Shown here piece after piece: positions 7,605 to 17,980 of a DNA stretch of 58,393 nt. Numbering within the stretch: position 1 is the stretch's first letter; each line of letters starts with the position of its first letter. Source of the stretch: an uncultured Eubacteriales bacterium (lineage in GTDB: Bacteria > Bacillota > Clostridia > Christensenellales > Aristaeellaceae); contig OMZP01000030.1 of assembly GCA_900315585.1 (NCBI GenBank), forward strand, positions 1-58,393, written 5' to 3'. Under the pieces are notes generated by a model. That model was not told the origin of the DNA, ran no database searches, and saw only the letters and a program-made list of their open reading frames with translations. Position numbers and translations under genes: made by a program.

Positions 7605-8534
7605 ATGAGCCCAAGGAATTACAGTGAAACGCCCGTCTATCGCGTTTTGGTGGAGCACAGCCCCAGGCAGAGCGACGAGCTGTACCTGACGCTGTGCGGC
7701 GTTGAGCAGTGCAGGCCGAACAAAGAGCGTGAGTTCCGCGTGCGTGATGGCTATCACCTGCACGTAATTCTCTCCGGAAACGGTGTATTGGAGGCGAACG
7801 GATGCGCCACGCGCCTCCACGAAGGGCAGTTGTTCCTGATCAAGCCCGGAGAAAAGATCGCCTATCATCCTGATCCGCAGAACCCCTGGACTTACTGCTG
7901 GATGTCCTTCGGCGGCGCGATGGCGGGCGGGATGATGCGTGAGGCGGGGTTTGAAGAGGGCGTCTATATTCTGGAAAGCCATGTGAATGTGGACAAGTTC
8001 TACCGAATTTGCAATCAGGCGCTGGAAACGCCGCAGCTGACAGCGGCGGGAGCGATTTGGCGGCTCGGCCTGACGATGCAGTACATTGCCCTCGCCATTG
8101 AATCTCAGGAGCGGGGGAACAAGAACGAGAATCAAAAGGTGCATCGGGCGCTCTACAAAAAGCAGGATTATGTCCGCTACGCGATTGATTTCATCAAAAA
8201 CAACTATTCGAGCATTACCCTGAAGGATGTATCGGACTATCTTGGACTCAACAAGAATTATTTTTCCGAGATTTTCAAGCAAAGCCAGGGCATTACGCCC
8301 AATGAGTACCTGTTTCAGGTGCGCATGCGCCAGGCGAGCCAGATGCTGGCAAACCTGACGATAGGCATACAGGAAATTGCGAGTTCTGTCGGCTATTCGG
8401 ATTCGCTGACCTTCTCCAAGGCATTCAAGCGCTTCTTTGGCGTAAGCCCCAGGTTCTACCGCGACATGCCGCCGGAGCAGAGGCCGACTTTTGACAAAGT
8501 ACTTACAAACAGAAAAAACGACAGGCAGGAGTAG
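7605..8534 (+). CDS. AraC-family transcriptional regulator
   Basis: A 309-residue protein with an N-terminal cupin-like sugar-sensing domain (H-L-H-V-I-L-S-G-N-G, then G-Q-L-F-L-I-K-P-G) and two C-terminal helix-turn-helix motifs over roughly residues 190-290, ending in the AraC-typical G-Y-S-D-S-L-T-F-S-K-A-F-K-R and G-V-S-P-R-F-Y-R. Located inside the operon between transporter and glycosidase genes with AAAGGAGG before its ATG, it most likely activates this operon in response to an alpha-galactoside. Confidence 0.92.
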   Translation: MSPRNYSETPVYRVLVEHSPRQSDELYLTLCGVEQCRPNKEREFRVRDGYHLHVILSGNGVLEANGCATRLHEGQLFLIKPGEKIAYHPDPQNPWTYCWMSFGGAMAGGMMREAGFEEGVYILESHVNVDKFYRICNQALETPQLTAAGAIWRLGLTMQYIALAIESQERGNKNENQKVHRALYKKQDYVRYAIDFIKNNYSSITLKDVSDYLGLNKNYFSEIFKQSQGITPNEYLFQVRMRQASQMLANLTIGIQEIASSVGYSDSLTFSKAFKRFFGVSPRFYRDMPPEQRPTFDKVLTNRKNDRQE

Positions 8535-8540
8535 ACGACC

Positions 8541-10823
8541 ATGGCCATAAACTACCACGCCGAGGACAGGACCATCACACTTCATACCCGGTCCAGCACC
8601 TATCAGATGCAGATTGCAGGCACCGGCCATGTGCTGCACCTCTACTATGGGCACAGGGTCGACGGCATGTGCCTGGATTATCTCCATATCCTGACGGATT
8701 GCGGCTTTTCGCCCAACAGTTATGAAAACCGTCTGCGCCGGGAGGTGTCCCCGGACATCCTGCCCCTGGAATACTCCGCTGCGGGCTGTGGCGATTACCG
8801 GGTACCGGCGCTGGAGTGTATGAGCGACGCGGGCCTTGTCGGCGCGGATTTGCGCTATGTGCGCCACGAAATCACGGATGGAAAGTACGCGCTGCCCGGG
8901 CTGCCCGCTGCCTTTGCGGAGGCGGGAGAGGCGCAGACGCTGTCCCTGATCCTGGCGGACGCGGCGACGGGCCTGGAGGTCGAGCTGCTCTACGGCGTGT
9001 TCGAGGCGGCGGACGTGATTACCCGCGCCGCGGTGTTTCGCAACAACGGGGATGCGGCAATCCGACTGGATCGGGCGTCCAGCCTGTGCCTGGACATTCC
9101 CTTTGGGACTGGACCTTCCGGTGGATGCTGGGATCTGCTGCACCTGCACGGGCGGCACTGCATGGAGCGCATGCCCGAGCGCGTCCGGCTGATGCACGGC
9201 ATACAGACCCTGGGGAGCCGCCGCGGCGCGTCCAGCCACCATAATAACCCCTTCGCGGTGCTGATGGCGTCCGATGCCGGGGAGACCTGCGGCGAATGTA
9301 TCGGCATCATGCCCGTATACAGCGGGAACCATCGCACCGATATCGAGCTGAACCAGGCCGGTTCCGTCCGTGTCGTCAGCGGCATAGGCGGCGACCTGTT
9401 CGCATGGCAGCTCGACCCCGGCGACTGCTTCTTTGCCCCGGAGGTCATCCTCTGCCGCACCGGGGAGGGCCTGGAGCGACTGACCCATCTCTGTCACGAC
9501 TTCCTCAACCGGCATGTCATCCGCAGCCCGTGGAAAGACAAAAAGCGCCCGCTGCTCATCAACAGCTGGGAGGCCATGACCTGTGATTTCAACGCCGAAA
9601 AGGTCTTGAAGTTCGCGGAGGAAGCCGCCGCGCTGGGCATCGAAATGGTGGTGCTGGACGATGGCTGGTTCGGCGCCCGGGACGACGACAACGCGGGGCT
9701 GGGCGACTGGTTCGCCAATGAAAGGAAGCTGCCCGGGGGCTTAAAGCCGCTTTCCGATGCCATCCACGGCTTGGGCATGAAGTTCGGCCTGTGGGTGGAG
9801 CCGGAGATGGTCAACGAGGACAGCAGTCTCTACCGCACCCATCCCGACTGGGTGCTGGCCGTTCCAGGCAGAAAGCCCGTCATGGCCCGCAACCAGCTGG
9901 TGCTGGACATGGGAAGGTCTGAGGTCGTGGCGTACCTTTATGATGTCATCTCCACGCTCATTCAGGAGAACGGCATCGATTACATCAAGTGGGATATGAA
10001 CCGCAACATCGCCGATACCTTCAGCGCCGCGCTGCCGCCCCATCGCCAGATGGAGGTGAGCCACCGCTACATGCTCGGCGTTTACGCGCTGCTGGATCGG
10101 CTGACCCGCGAATTCCCGGAGGTTCTGTTTGAGAACTGCGCCGGTGGCGGCGGGCGCTTCGACGCGGGCATGCTGTACTACACGCCCCAGATCTGGTGCA
10201 GCGACGATACCGACGCCATCGAGCGGCTGACCATCCAGATGGGCACTGCCGTCGGCTATCCCGTGGGCACCATGGGGGCGCACGTCTCCGCCTGCCCCAA
10301 TCAGCAGACCGGGCGCACGACGCCCTTTGGCACCCGGGCCATTGTGGCCATGAGCGGCACCTTCGGCTATGAGCTGGATCCCGCCCACCTGTCAGAGGAG
10401 GAAAGACGGCAGGTGCGCGTGTGGAACGAGCGCTATTACCGCTTCTATGATTTGATTCATCGGGGAAAGTATTATCGACTTACCGGGATCGACAGGCAGG
10501 TGGATTACGCCGCCTGGGCCTATGTGAGAGAGGATGGCAGCCAGGCGCTGGTGAACCTGGTGGTGACCCGCGCCCACGCCAACACCCACGGTTTCCACAT
10601 TCACTTGAGGGGATTGAACGCCCAGGCGCGCTATCGGCTTGCGGAGCAGGTGATCGAAGGGTGCGAAGCGCCGGACGGGACGTACCTGGGAGGAATGGAC
10701 TTGACGGGGCGCGTCTTCACCGGCGCGAGCCTGATGATTGCGGGCTTTACGCTGCGGCCCATGCGGGGCGACGCCCCGGCCGCTCAGCTGCTGTTTGAAC
10801 AGACGGACGCGGAGGAAATGTGA
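8541..10823 (+). CDS. Alpha-galactosidase, GH36
   Basis: A 760-residue cytoplasmic enzyme (no signal peptide) that should remove terminal alpha-1,6-galactose from imported melibiose, raffinose or related sugars. It has an N-terminal beta-sandwich, a TIM barrel and a C-terminal beta domain. The nucleophile is D485 in KWDMNR and the acid/base lies in CSDDTDAIER (D555/D556); VVLDDGWFGARD is another GH36 hallmark. Length fits the large bacterial GH36 type. Start follows GCAGGAG; only 6 bases separate it from the regulator. Confidence 0.95.
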   Translation: MAINYHAEDRTITLHTRSSTYQMQIAGTGHVLHLYYGHRVDGMCLDYLHILTDCGFSPNSYENRLRREVSPDILPLEYSAAGCGDYRVPALECMSDAGLVGADLRYVRHEITDGKYALPGLPAAFAEAGEAQTLSLILADAATGLEVELLYGVFEAADVITRAAVFRNNGDAAIRLDRASSLCLDIPFGTGPSGGCWDLLHLHGRHCMERMPERVRLMHGIQTLGSRRGASSHHNNPFAVLMASDAGETCGECIGIMPVYSGNHRTDIELNQAGSVRVVSGIGGDLFAWQLDPGDCFFAPEVILCRTGEGLERLTHLCHDFLNRHVIRSPWKDKKRPLLINSWEAMTCDFNAEKVLKFAEEAAALGIEMVVLDDGWFGARDDDNAGLGDWFANERKLPGGLKPLSDAIHGLGMKFGLWVEPEMVNEDSSLYRTHPDWVLAVPGRKPVMARNQLVLDMGRSEVVAYLYDVISTLIQENGIDYIKWDMNRNIADTFSAALPPHRQMEVSHRYMLGVYALLDRLTREFPEVLFENCAGGGGRFDAGMLYYTPQIWCSDDTDAIERLTIQMGTAVGYPVGTMGAHVSACPNQQTGRTTPFGTRAIVAMSGTFGYELDPAHLSEEERRQVRVWNERYYRFYDLIHRGKYYRLTGIDRQVDYAAWAYVREDGSQALVNLVVTRAHANTHGFHIHLRGLNAQARYRLAEQVIEGCEAPDGTYLGGMDLTGRVFTGASLMIAGFTLRPMRGDAPAAQLLFEQTDAEEM

Positions 10824-10824
10824 T

Positions 10825-11511
10825 ATGCGCTCTCTGCCGCAATGGTTTCGGGACGAGCGCGTGAAGCTGAAGGGCTACAGCCTGCGGGGCAAGCTGAAAT
10901 ACATCTGGCAGTACTACCGGCTGTGGATCATCGGCATCGGCTTTGTGGTGGGCTTCATTACCTATGCCCTGTGGAATTATGTCACCGTGCCGGGAGACAT
11001 CCACTTCTATGCCATCTTCTCCAACACCTACGCGCAGCTGGGGCAGGGATCCGATTTCTACAACGGGTTTGTGGAAGCGGCGGGATACGATCTTTCGGCA
11101 GGCGTGGTGGAAATTGACTGCGCGAGCTACTGCAAGCCCTCGGGCAGGGTGACCGGCAACACCTACTATGAGAAGCTGATCTCCATGCTGGATGCCGGCG
11201 TGGACGACATATGGGTGGCGGAGGCGGAGGACATCATCGCCGTCGGCGAGGGCGGCAGGCTGATGGACCTGAACGGCGAAGGCGCGGCGGCGCTGAAGGA
11301 GCGCTATGGCGACCGGTTCATCTACTGCACGCCGCTGGATGAGAGCTACAGCGACCAGCCCGTGCCCGTCGGCATCGATCTGTCCGGCACGACGCTTACC
11401 GGCGAATACAGCGCCTATCCGAACGGCGCGGTGCTGGGCGTCAACGCATATACGAAGCGCCTTGACCAGGTGATCGTGTTCCTGGATTACCTTTTTGCGC
11501 GGGAGGGGTGA
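10825..11511 (+). CDS. Membrane-anchored protein of unknown function beside YesL
   Basis: A 228-residue protein with one strong membrane helix near residues 28-50 (LWIIGIGFVVGFITYALWNY) followed by a predicted external domain. I do not recognise a family. The ATG at 10825 begins one base after the GH36 stop and uses GGAGG inside the GH36 end; an upstream in-frame start at 10738 would overlap GH36 heavily and is less likely. The neighbour is a YesL-type protein, so both may serve in transport or its regulation (inference). Confidence 0.7.
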   Translation: MRSLPQWFRDERVKLKGYSLRGKLKYIWQYYRLWIIGIGFVVGFITYALWNYVTVPGDIHFYAIFSNTYAQLGQGSDFYNGFVEAAGYDLSAGVVEIDCASYCKPSGRVTGNTYYEKLISMLDAGVDDIWVAEAEDIIAVGEGGRLMDLNGEGAAALKERYGDRFIYCTPLDESYSDQPVPVGIDLSGTTLTGEYSAYPNGAVLGVNAYTKRLDQVIVFLDYLFAREG

Positions 11512-11517
11512 GGCGAA

Positions 11518-12279
11518 GTGCAAAGGCTGCTGAGACTCTTTGGGGAAGAGAGCGCCTTGGGCCGCTTCCTGAACCGGCTGTATGTCATCATCGCTTCCAA
11601 CCTGCTGTTCGTACTGTTCAGCGTGCCGGTGGTCACCATCGGCGCGAGCCTCTCCGCGCTGAACTACACGCTGATGAAATACCAGCGCGGCGATAAGCAC
11701 TTCAAGGTGGCGGCGATGTTCTGGAAGGGCTTCAGGGAATCCTTCGGAAAGGCCACGGTGTGCTTTGTGGTCTATGTGCTGCTGATGCTGTTCCAGGCGC
11801 TGGAGATCAGCTGGTGCAGGCAATTTGCCGGCCCCGTGGCGCTGTTCCGATACGCGCTCATAGGGCTGATGGCGCTGGAAACCATCCTGGCGGCCTACCT
11901 GTTCCCGGTGATCGCGGCCTTCAACGGAGGCATTAGGGAGCTTTTGAAAAACGCGCTGTACTTCGCGTTTTCAAAGCCCCACTGCATGCTGGCCTGCGTG
12001 GCGCTGTACGTCGCGCCGCTGGCGGCAACCTACGTGTTTTTTCAGTATCTGCCCCTCTGGGCCTTCCTGTGGCTGATGTTCGGCTTTGCGCTGATCGCCT
12101 ACATTGCTGGCGGAATCATGCTACGGCAGTTCATGCCCTTTCTGCCGGAGGTGGACATCTGCGGCGACATCATCCCGCTGGGGATGGAGGGCGACCCCAA
12201 CATCATGGTGGGCGAGGACGATTCCGGTGACGATCCCGACGAAGACACCCTCCGGGAAATGATGAAATACGGACTTTGA
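11518..12279 (+). CDS. YesL-family (DUF624) membrane protein
   Basis: A 253-residue protein with about five or six membrane helices. The N-terminal pattern [15 protein letters not shown] matches DUF624/YesL proteins, which are widespread in sugar ABC operons of Bacillota but of unproven role. The start is a GTG preceded by GGGAGG. The C-terminal tail is acidic ([12 protein letters not shown]). It sits between the transporter genes and the ATPase. Confidence 0.8.
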   Translation: MQRLLRLFGEESALGRFLNRLYVIIASNLLFVLFSVPVVTIGASLSALNYTLMKYQRGDKHFKVAAMFWKGFRESFGKATVCFVVYVLLMLFQALEISWCRQFAGPVALFRYALIGLMALETILAAYLFPVIAAFNGGIRELLKNALYFAFSKPHCMLACVALYVAPLAATYVFFQYLPLWAFLWLMFGFALIAYIAGGIMLRQFMPFLPEVDICGDIIPLGMEGDPNIMVGEDDSGDDPDEDTLREMMKYGL

Positions 12280-12482
12280 ATCTCAGGGACGCGGCGTCCC
12301 TTGGAATACATGGTGTCCGCCTACTCCACTCAATAGACGGGCATACATACGAAAAGGAGGTTATCCCATCCCGCAGGGCCCGCGGTGCGGCAGTGTGGAG
12401 ACCTGTCGTAATGCGGTTCACCCACCTTTACCGGGTGACGCGAGGGCACGGCAAAGGACCGCCGCGCTCAGGGCTGTATGCA
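12280..12482 (+). other. 203-bp gap before the ATPase gene
   Basis: The gap contains GGGACGCGGCGTCCC at 12287-12301 and ATGGTGTCCGCC at 12309-12320, resembling decayed pieces of the GGGACGCCAT repeats elsewhere in the window. A strong AAAAGGAGG at 12353-12361 is followed by ATC instead of a start codon, so an original start may have been lost. No other gene is seen. Confidence 0.5.
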
Positions 12483-13637
<1,155 letters not shown>

Positions 13638-13645
13638 ACCATTTC

Positions 13646-13681
13646 GGGCTGAAGGGATGGGAATCCCCGTCCCTTCAGCCC
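13646..13681 (+). terminator. Hairpin after the ATPase gene
   Basis: GGGCTGAAGGGA pairs with TCCCTTCAGCCC over a short inner stem. Only TTGCT follows, so it is a weak terminator or mRNA-stabilising stem like that at 5681-5712. Confidence 0.65.
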
Positions 13682-13710
13682 TTGCTATGTCTTGCGAAGG
13701 GGATGGAGCC

Positions 13711-15330
13711 ATGTTTGAAACAATTCTCCGAAGCCCGGACTTCGTCATGATTGACAATGCCGAGGCGAAAAGGGCGGCGGATGGGAGCAATGCCTTTGTT
13801 TTCAGGGACATCCGCGTGACGTGTGAAAAAAGGGAGGATGCTCTCGCGGTGTTCTTGGAGTCGCAGAAAGCGCCGGTCAGCCGCATACGGCTGCGCTGGC
13901 GATTTCGGGAAGCGCTGCGCGGAATGGTGTTGGGCGATGCGTGGGAGCGCGCCTATGGCGATTTGGAATGGACGTGCGTCAATCCCTTTCGCAGCCTGCC
14001 CTGGTATGCCCTGGTGCACGATGGGGGTGATACGGCAGGATACGGCGTCATGGTTCGGCCGGGGGCGATTTGCAGCTGGCAACTCGATCCCGAAGGCGTC
14101 ACGCTGTGGCTGGATGTCCGCAGCGGCGGAGAAGGCGTCCTGTTGAATGGCAGGCGGCTTCTGGCTGCGCAGGTGGTGTCCAGGGTGTACTCCGATATGG
14201 ACGCATTCGACGCGGCCCGGGATTTCTGCGGGCGCATGTGTTCCGATCCGCTGCTTCCCCCGCAGCCTGTGTACGGCTCCAACAACTGGTACTATGCCTA
14301 TGGCCACAGCACCGCCCAGGACATCCTGAACGATGCCCATTACATGGCAAAGCTGACGCAGGGACTGAAAAACCGCCCCTATGTCGTGATCGACGACGGG
14401 TGGCAACAGGGGCGCTACCGACCGGACGGCTCCTTTGACGAGGTCTACAACGGAGGTCCCTGGCTGCCGAACCCGCGCTTTGGCAATATGCGCGCGCTTG
14501 CCAGGGAAATGGCGCGCATGGGTGTCGTTCCGGGGATCTGGGTACGGCTGCTGCAGGATGACAGCGAGGAGATTCCCGGCGAATGGCGGCTCGAAAACGG
14601 CGCGCTCGATCCCTCAAAACCGGAGGTGCTTGAGCACGTTCGCGGTATCGTGGATCGCATCGGGCGATGGGGCTTTAAGCTGTTGAAGCACGACTTTTCC
14701 ACCTATGATATCACCGTCCGCTGGGGCTGGCAGATGGCCCATGAGATGACGGATGACGGTTGGCACTTTGCGGACCGAACCCGGACGACGGCGGAGATCA
14801 TCGTGGGTTTCTATAAAACCATTCTCGACGCGGCAAAGGTCCACGACATGCTGGTGCTGGGTTGCAACGCCGTGGGCCACCTGGGCGCCGGATTGATGCA
14901 CATGAATCGCGTCGGCGAGGACACCAGCGGGCTGGTATGGGAAAAGACGCTGAAGCACGGGGTCAATGCCTTGGCCTATCGGATGCCTCAGCACCGGGCA
15001 TTTTTCGATGTGGACGCGGACTGTATGGGCATTTCTGAACACATCGACTGGAGGCTCAACAGCCAATGGGGAGAGCTGCTCAGCCGCAGCGGAACATCGA
15101 TGTTCATCTCCGTCGCGCCTGAATCGCTGCCAGGGGAGCAGGAAGAAGCGCTGGCACGGATGCTGGCGGTCAATTCCCACCCCCGCGAGGCGGCACGGCC
15201 TCTGGACTGGCAGGAGACCACGCTTCCCAGAAGCTGGCGGATCGATGGGGAAACCGTAACCTTCAACTGGCACGGCGCGCGGGGTCAGTATGTTTCGTTT
15301 GGAGATGTTCCCATAACCGAGATAGAATGA
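13711..15330 (+). CDS. Clan GH-D glycosidase, distant GH36/GH27-like
   Basis: A 539-residue cytoplasmic protein with a clan GH-D barrel. VIDDGWQQGRY marks strand one; the likely nucleophile is D328 in LLKHDFSTYD and the likely acid/base D404 in GEDTSG. It differs clearly from the 760-residue GH36 and lacks its KWDMNR motif, so a different alpha-galactoside or alpha-linked sugar is plausible. The ATG at 13711 follows GAAGGGGATGG; an upstream in-frame ATG at 13657 lies inside the intergenic hairpin and is rejected. It is followed after 15 bases by the GH4 gene. Confidence 0.8.
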   Translation: MFETILRSPDFVMIDNAEAKRAADGSNAFVFRDIRVTCEKREDALAVFLESQKAPVSRIRLRWRFREALRGMVLGDAWERAYGDLEWTCVNPFRSLPWYALVHDGGDTAGYGVMVRPGAICSWQLDPEGVTLWLDVRSGGEGVLLNGRRLLAAQVVSRVYSDMDAFDAARDFCGRMCSDPLLPPQPVYGSNNWYYAYGHSTAQDILNDAHYMAKLTQGLKNRPYVVIDDGWQQGRYRPDGSFDEVYNGGPWLPNPRFGNMRALAREMARMGVVPGIWVRLLQDDSEEIPGEWRLENGALDPSKPEVLEHVRGIVDRIGRWGFKLLKHDFSTYDITVRWGWQMAHEMTDDGWHFADRTRTTAEIIVGFYKTILDAAKVHDMLVLGCNAVGHLGAGLMHMNRVGEDTSGLVWEKTLKHGVNALAYRMPQHRAFFDVDADCMGISEHIDWRLNSQWGELLSRSGTSMFISVAPESLPGEQEEALARMLAVNSHPREAARPLDWQETTLPRSWRIDGETVTFNWHGARGQYVSFGDVPITEIE

Positions 15331-15345
15331 TGGAGGAAACAGAAC

Positions 15346-16773
15346 ATGCCGAAGATCACATTCATGGGCGCGGGCTCCACGGTGTTTGCCAAGAACGTGC
15401 TTGGCGACAGCATGATGACCCCGGCGCTGGAGCAGAGTACCATCGCGCTCTACGACATCGATGTCACCCGACTGGATGAGTCCGCCGCCATGCTGGAGGC
15501 CATCAACTGCAACAACGGCTCCAAGGCCCGGATCGAGAAGTACCTGGGCGTGGAGAACCGCCGGGACGCTCTGCGCGGCGCGAACTACGTGGTCAACGCC
15601 ATCCAGGTGGGCGGCTACGCTCCCTGCACCATCACGGACTTTGAGATTCCAAAGAAGTACGGCCTCCGGCAGACCATCGCCGACACGCTGGGCGTGGGCG
15701 GCGTGTTTCGCGCGTTGCGCACCATCCCGGTGATGCTGGACTTCGCCCGGGACATGGAGGAAGTCTGCCCGGACGCCTGGTTTTTGAACTACACCAACCC
15801 CATGGCCATGCTCACCGGCGCGATGCTGCGGCTGACAGGGGTCAAGACCGTGGGCTTGTGCCACAGCGTCCAGGTGTGTGCGCCCACGCTGCTTCGGGAG
15901 CTGGGCATGCCTTACGACGACACCGTTCAGTGGAAGATCGCGGGCATCAACCATCAGGCCTGGCTGCTGGAGCTGACGAAGGACGGCGCAGACCTGTACC
16001 CGGAGGTCAAGCGCCGCGCCCTGCTGTACAACCAGGGCAAGCTGGACATCGGCACCGTGGAGGAGCGCATCGCCTGTCTCACCCAGGGAGAGGAGCTGCC
16101 CGGCAGGTGGATCGAGCGAATCCGTGAGGAATACGAATTGTACAAAACCAAGGGCGTTCACAGCGACATGGTGCGCCTGGAGCTGATGCGCCGCTTCGGC
16201 TACTACATCACCGAGTCCAGCGAGCACAACGCGGAGTACTGCCCCTGGTTCATCAAGGGCCGCTATCCCGAGCTGATCGACCGCTTCAACATCCCGCTGG
16301 ACGAGTACCCCCGCCGCTGCATCCACCAGATTCAGGAGTGGAAGGAGCGCGGCCATGAGCTGACCAAGGACCCCACGCTGACCCATGCGCGCAGCCAGGA
16401 GTACGCCAGCTACATCATGGAAGCCATGGAGACCGGCAGACCCACGAAGATCGGCGGCAATGTGCTGAACAACGGCCTCATCACCAACCTGCCCGCCAAC
16501 GCCTGCGTGGAGGTGCCCTGTCTGGTGGACAGAAACGGCGTGCAGCCCATCTACATCGGCGATCTGCCGGAGCAGTGTGCCGCGCTGAACCGCACCAACA
16601 TCAACGTGCAGCTGCTGACCATCGAAGCCGCCCGCACGCTGAAGAAGGACTACATCTATCAGGCCGTCATGCTGGATCCTCACACCGGGGCGGAGCTGTC
16701 CATCGACGACATCGTGGCCATGTGCGACGAGCTGATCGAGGCCCACGGCGACTGGCTGCCGAAGTACCATTGA
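15346..16773 (+). CDS. melA: GH4 alpha-galactosidase (MelA type, NAD and metal dependent)
   Basis: A 475-residue GH4 enzyme that cleaves alpha-galactosides by an oxidation-elimination mechanism with NAD+ and Mn2+. Visible are the nucleotide-binding GAGS (residues 8-11), NYTNPMAM, the metal ligands C172-H173 in GLCHSV and H203 in GINHQAW. CHSV with GINH is typical of MelA-like members rather than 6-phospho-glucosidases. TGGAGGAAAC precedes the ATG. It supplies galactose to galK and galE just downstream. Confidence 0.93.
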   Translation: MPKITFMGAGSTVFAKNVLGDSMMTPALEQSTIALYDIDVTRLDESAAMLEAINCNNGSKARIEKYLGVENRRDALRGANYVVNAIQVGGYAPCTITDFEIPKKYGLRQTIADTLGVGGVFRALRTIPVMLDFARDMEEVCPDAWFLNYTNPMAMLTGAMLRLTGVKTVGLCHSVQVCAPTLLRELGMPYDDTVQWKIAGINHQAWLLELTKDGADLYPEVKRRALLYNQGKLDIGTVEERIACLTQGEELPGRWIERIREEYELYKTKGVHSDMVRLELMRRFGYYITESSEHNAEYCPWFIKGRYPELIDRFNIPLDEYPRRCIHQIQEWKERGHELTKDPTLTHARSQEYASYIMEAMETGRPTKIGGNVLNNGLITNLPANACVEVPCLVDRNGVQPIYIGDLPEQCAALNRTNINVQLLTIEAARTLKKDYIYQAVMLDPHTGAELSIDDIVAMCDELIEAHGDWLPKYH

Positions 16774-16813
16774 TCCGGCGGCCTGTCAGACGCTGCGGAC
16801 AAACAGGAGAGAG

Positions 16814-17980
16814 ATGAATACAATGCACGAGTATATCTTTTCCGCGCCGGGGCGCACGGAGATCAGCGGCAACCACACCGACCACCAGCACGGCTGCGTG
16901 CTGGCGGCGTCCGTCAACCTGAAGACCATGGCGGTGGTGACCCTGAACGACGAGGGAATCATCCGGGTTCAGTCCGAGGGCTACGCGCCGGTGGAGGTGG
17001 ACCTGGCGAGGCTGGATGTCGTGCCGGAGGAGGCGAACACCACGGCGGCGCTGGTGCGCGGCGTGGCGGCGGCCTTCAGTCAGCGGGGCGCGAAATTGAA
17101 GGGCTTTGACGCGAAGGTGTCCTCCACGGTGCTGCCCGGCAGCGGCCTGAGCTCCTCCGCGGCGTTTGAGGTGCTGATCGGCAACATCATCAACACGCTG
17201 TTCTTTGAGGGTAAACTGGACGCGGTGGAGATCGCCAAGATCGGCCAGTACGCCGAGAACGTGTACTTCGGCAAGCCCTGCGGCTTGATGGACCAGATGG
17301 CCTCCAGCGTGGGCGGCATGGTGTTCATCGACTTTGCGGACCCGCAGAACCCGCTGGTGGAGCGGGTGGACTTCGACTTCGCCGCCACGGGCCACGCGCT
17401 GTGCATCATCGACACCGGCGCGGACCCGGAGCGCCTGGCGGACCTCGCCGAGAAGATCCTGAACAAGTGGCGCGGGTACACCGACGAGGCGGCTTTCATC
17501 TACGCCGAGACCGAGGGCGTGCCCCACAACACCATCACGCCCATCGCCCGCAGGAGGGGAGAGGACTACGAGCTGGACCTGGTGCTGCGCAACAACATCA
17601 CCACCGCGGAGCACCCGCTGGGCGTGTACCACCCCCACGCGGAGCTGCACCACATCAAGAAGGAGATCATCGGCCTGATCGAGGTGATGGGCCTGGCGGT
17701 GCTGCCGGCGCGGCTCAAGAAGGAGCTGGCCGACCTGGCCGACGCGCTTGTTTCCCATGCGCCGCTGGCCGGGGAGCTGGAGAAGCACGCGCCCTGGGCG
17801 GAGGAGCTGAAAAAGCGGTATGCCTTCACCGCCGAAAACGCGCAGAACATCCTGCGCCTGGAGGTGGGCAAGGTGTTCGCGAAGGTGCTGGAGCACGCGG
17901 GCGTCTACAAGCGCAACGAGGACGGCAAGGCCGCATTCATGCGGTTTATTGACTGTGCCAACGGGGAGGAACGCATATGA
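16814..17980 (+). CDS. galK: Galactokinase
   Basis: A 388-residue GHMP kinase that phosphorylates galactose to galactose-1-phosphate. Motif 1 reads GRTEISGNHTDHQHG (usual GR-x-N-L-I-G-E-H-T-D-Y), motif 2 is LPGSGLSSSAAFE. The His-Thr-Asp core is kept but Glu is Asn and Tyr is His, so motif 1 is divergent. An alternative ATG lies 9 bases downstream. It overlaps galE by 4 bases (ATGA). No galT is in view, so the uridylyltransferase must be elsewhere or another route is used. Confidence 0.92.
   Translation: MNTMHEYIFSAPGRTEISGNHTDHQHGCVLAASVNLKTMAVVTLNDEGIIRVQSEGYAPVEVDLARLDVVPEEANTTAALVRGVAAAFSQRGAKLKGFDAKVSSTVLPGSGLSSSAAFEVLIGNIINTLFFEGKLDAVEIAKIGQYAENVYFGKPCGLMDQMASSVGGMVFIDFADPQNPLVERVDFDFAATGHALCIIDTGADPERLADLAEKILNKWRGYTDEAAFIYAETEGVPHNTITPIARRRGEDYELDLVLRNNITTAEHPLGVYHPHAELHHIKKEIIGLIEVMGLAVLPARLKKELADLADALVSHAPLAGELEKHAPWAEELKKRYAFTAENAQNILRLEVGKVFAKVLEHAGVYKRNEDGKAAFMRFIDCANGEERI

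Noticed and set aside
12276..12482. N-terminal extension of the sugar ABC ATPase
   Set aside because: The extra 69 residues have no family counterpart and are encoded by repeat-like sequence; the conserved start is [13 protein letters not shown] at 12483.
14614..16770. A 718-codon open frame on the minus strand opposite the GH4 gene and the end of the GH-D glycosidase
   Set aside because: It is antisense to two clear enzymes, rich in Val/Ala/His/Gln runs typical of reversed high-GC codons, and shows no domain or ribosome site. Similar long antisense frames opposite other genes (for example 4348-5715, 7581-9515 and 28993-31146) were rejected for the same reason.
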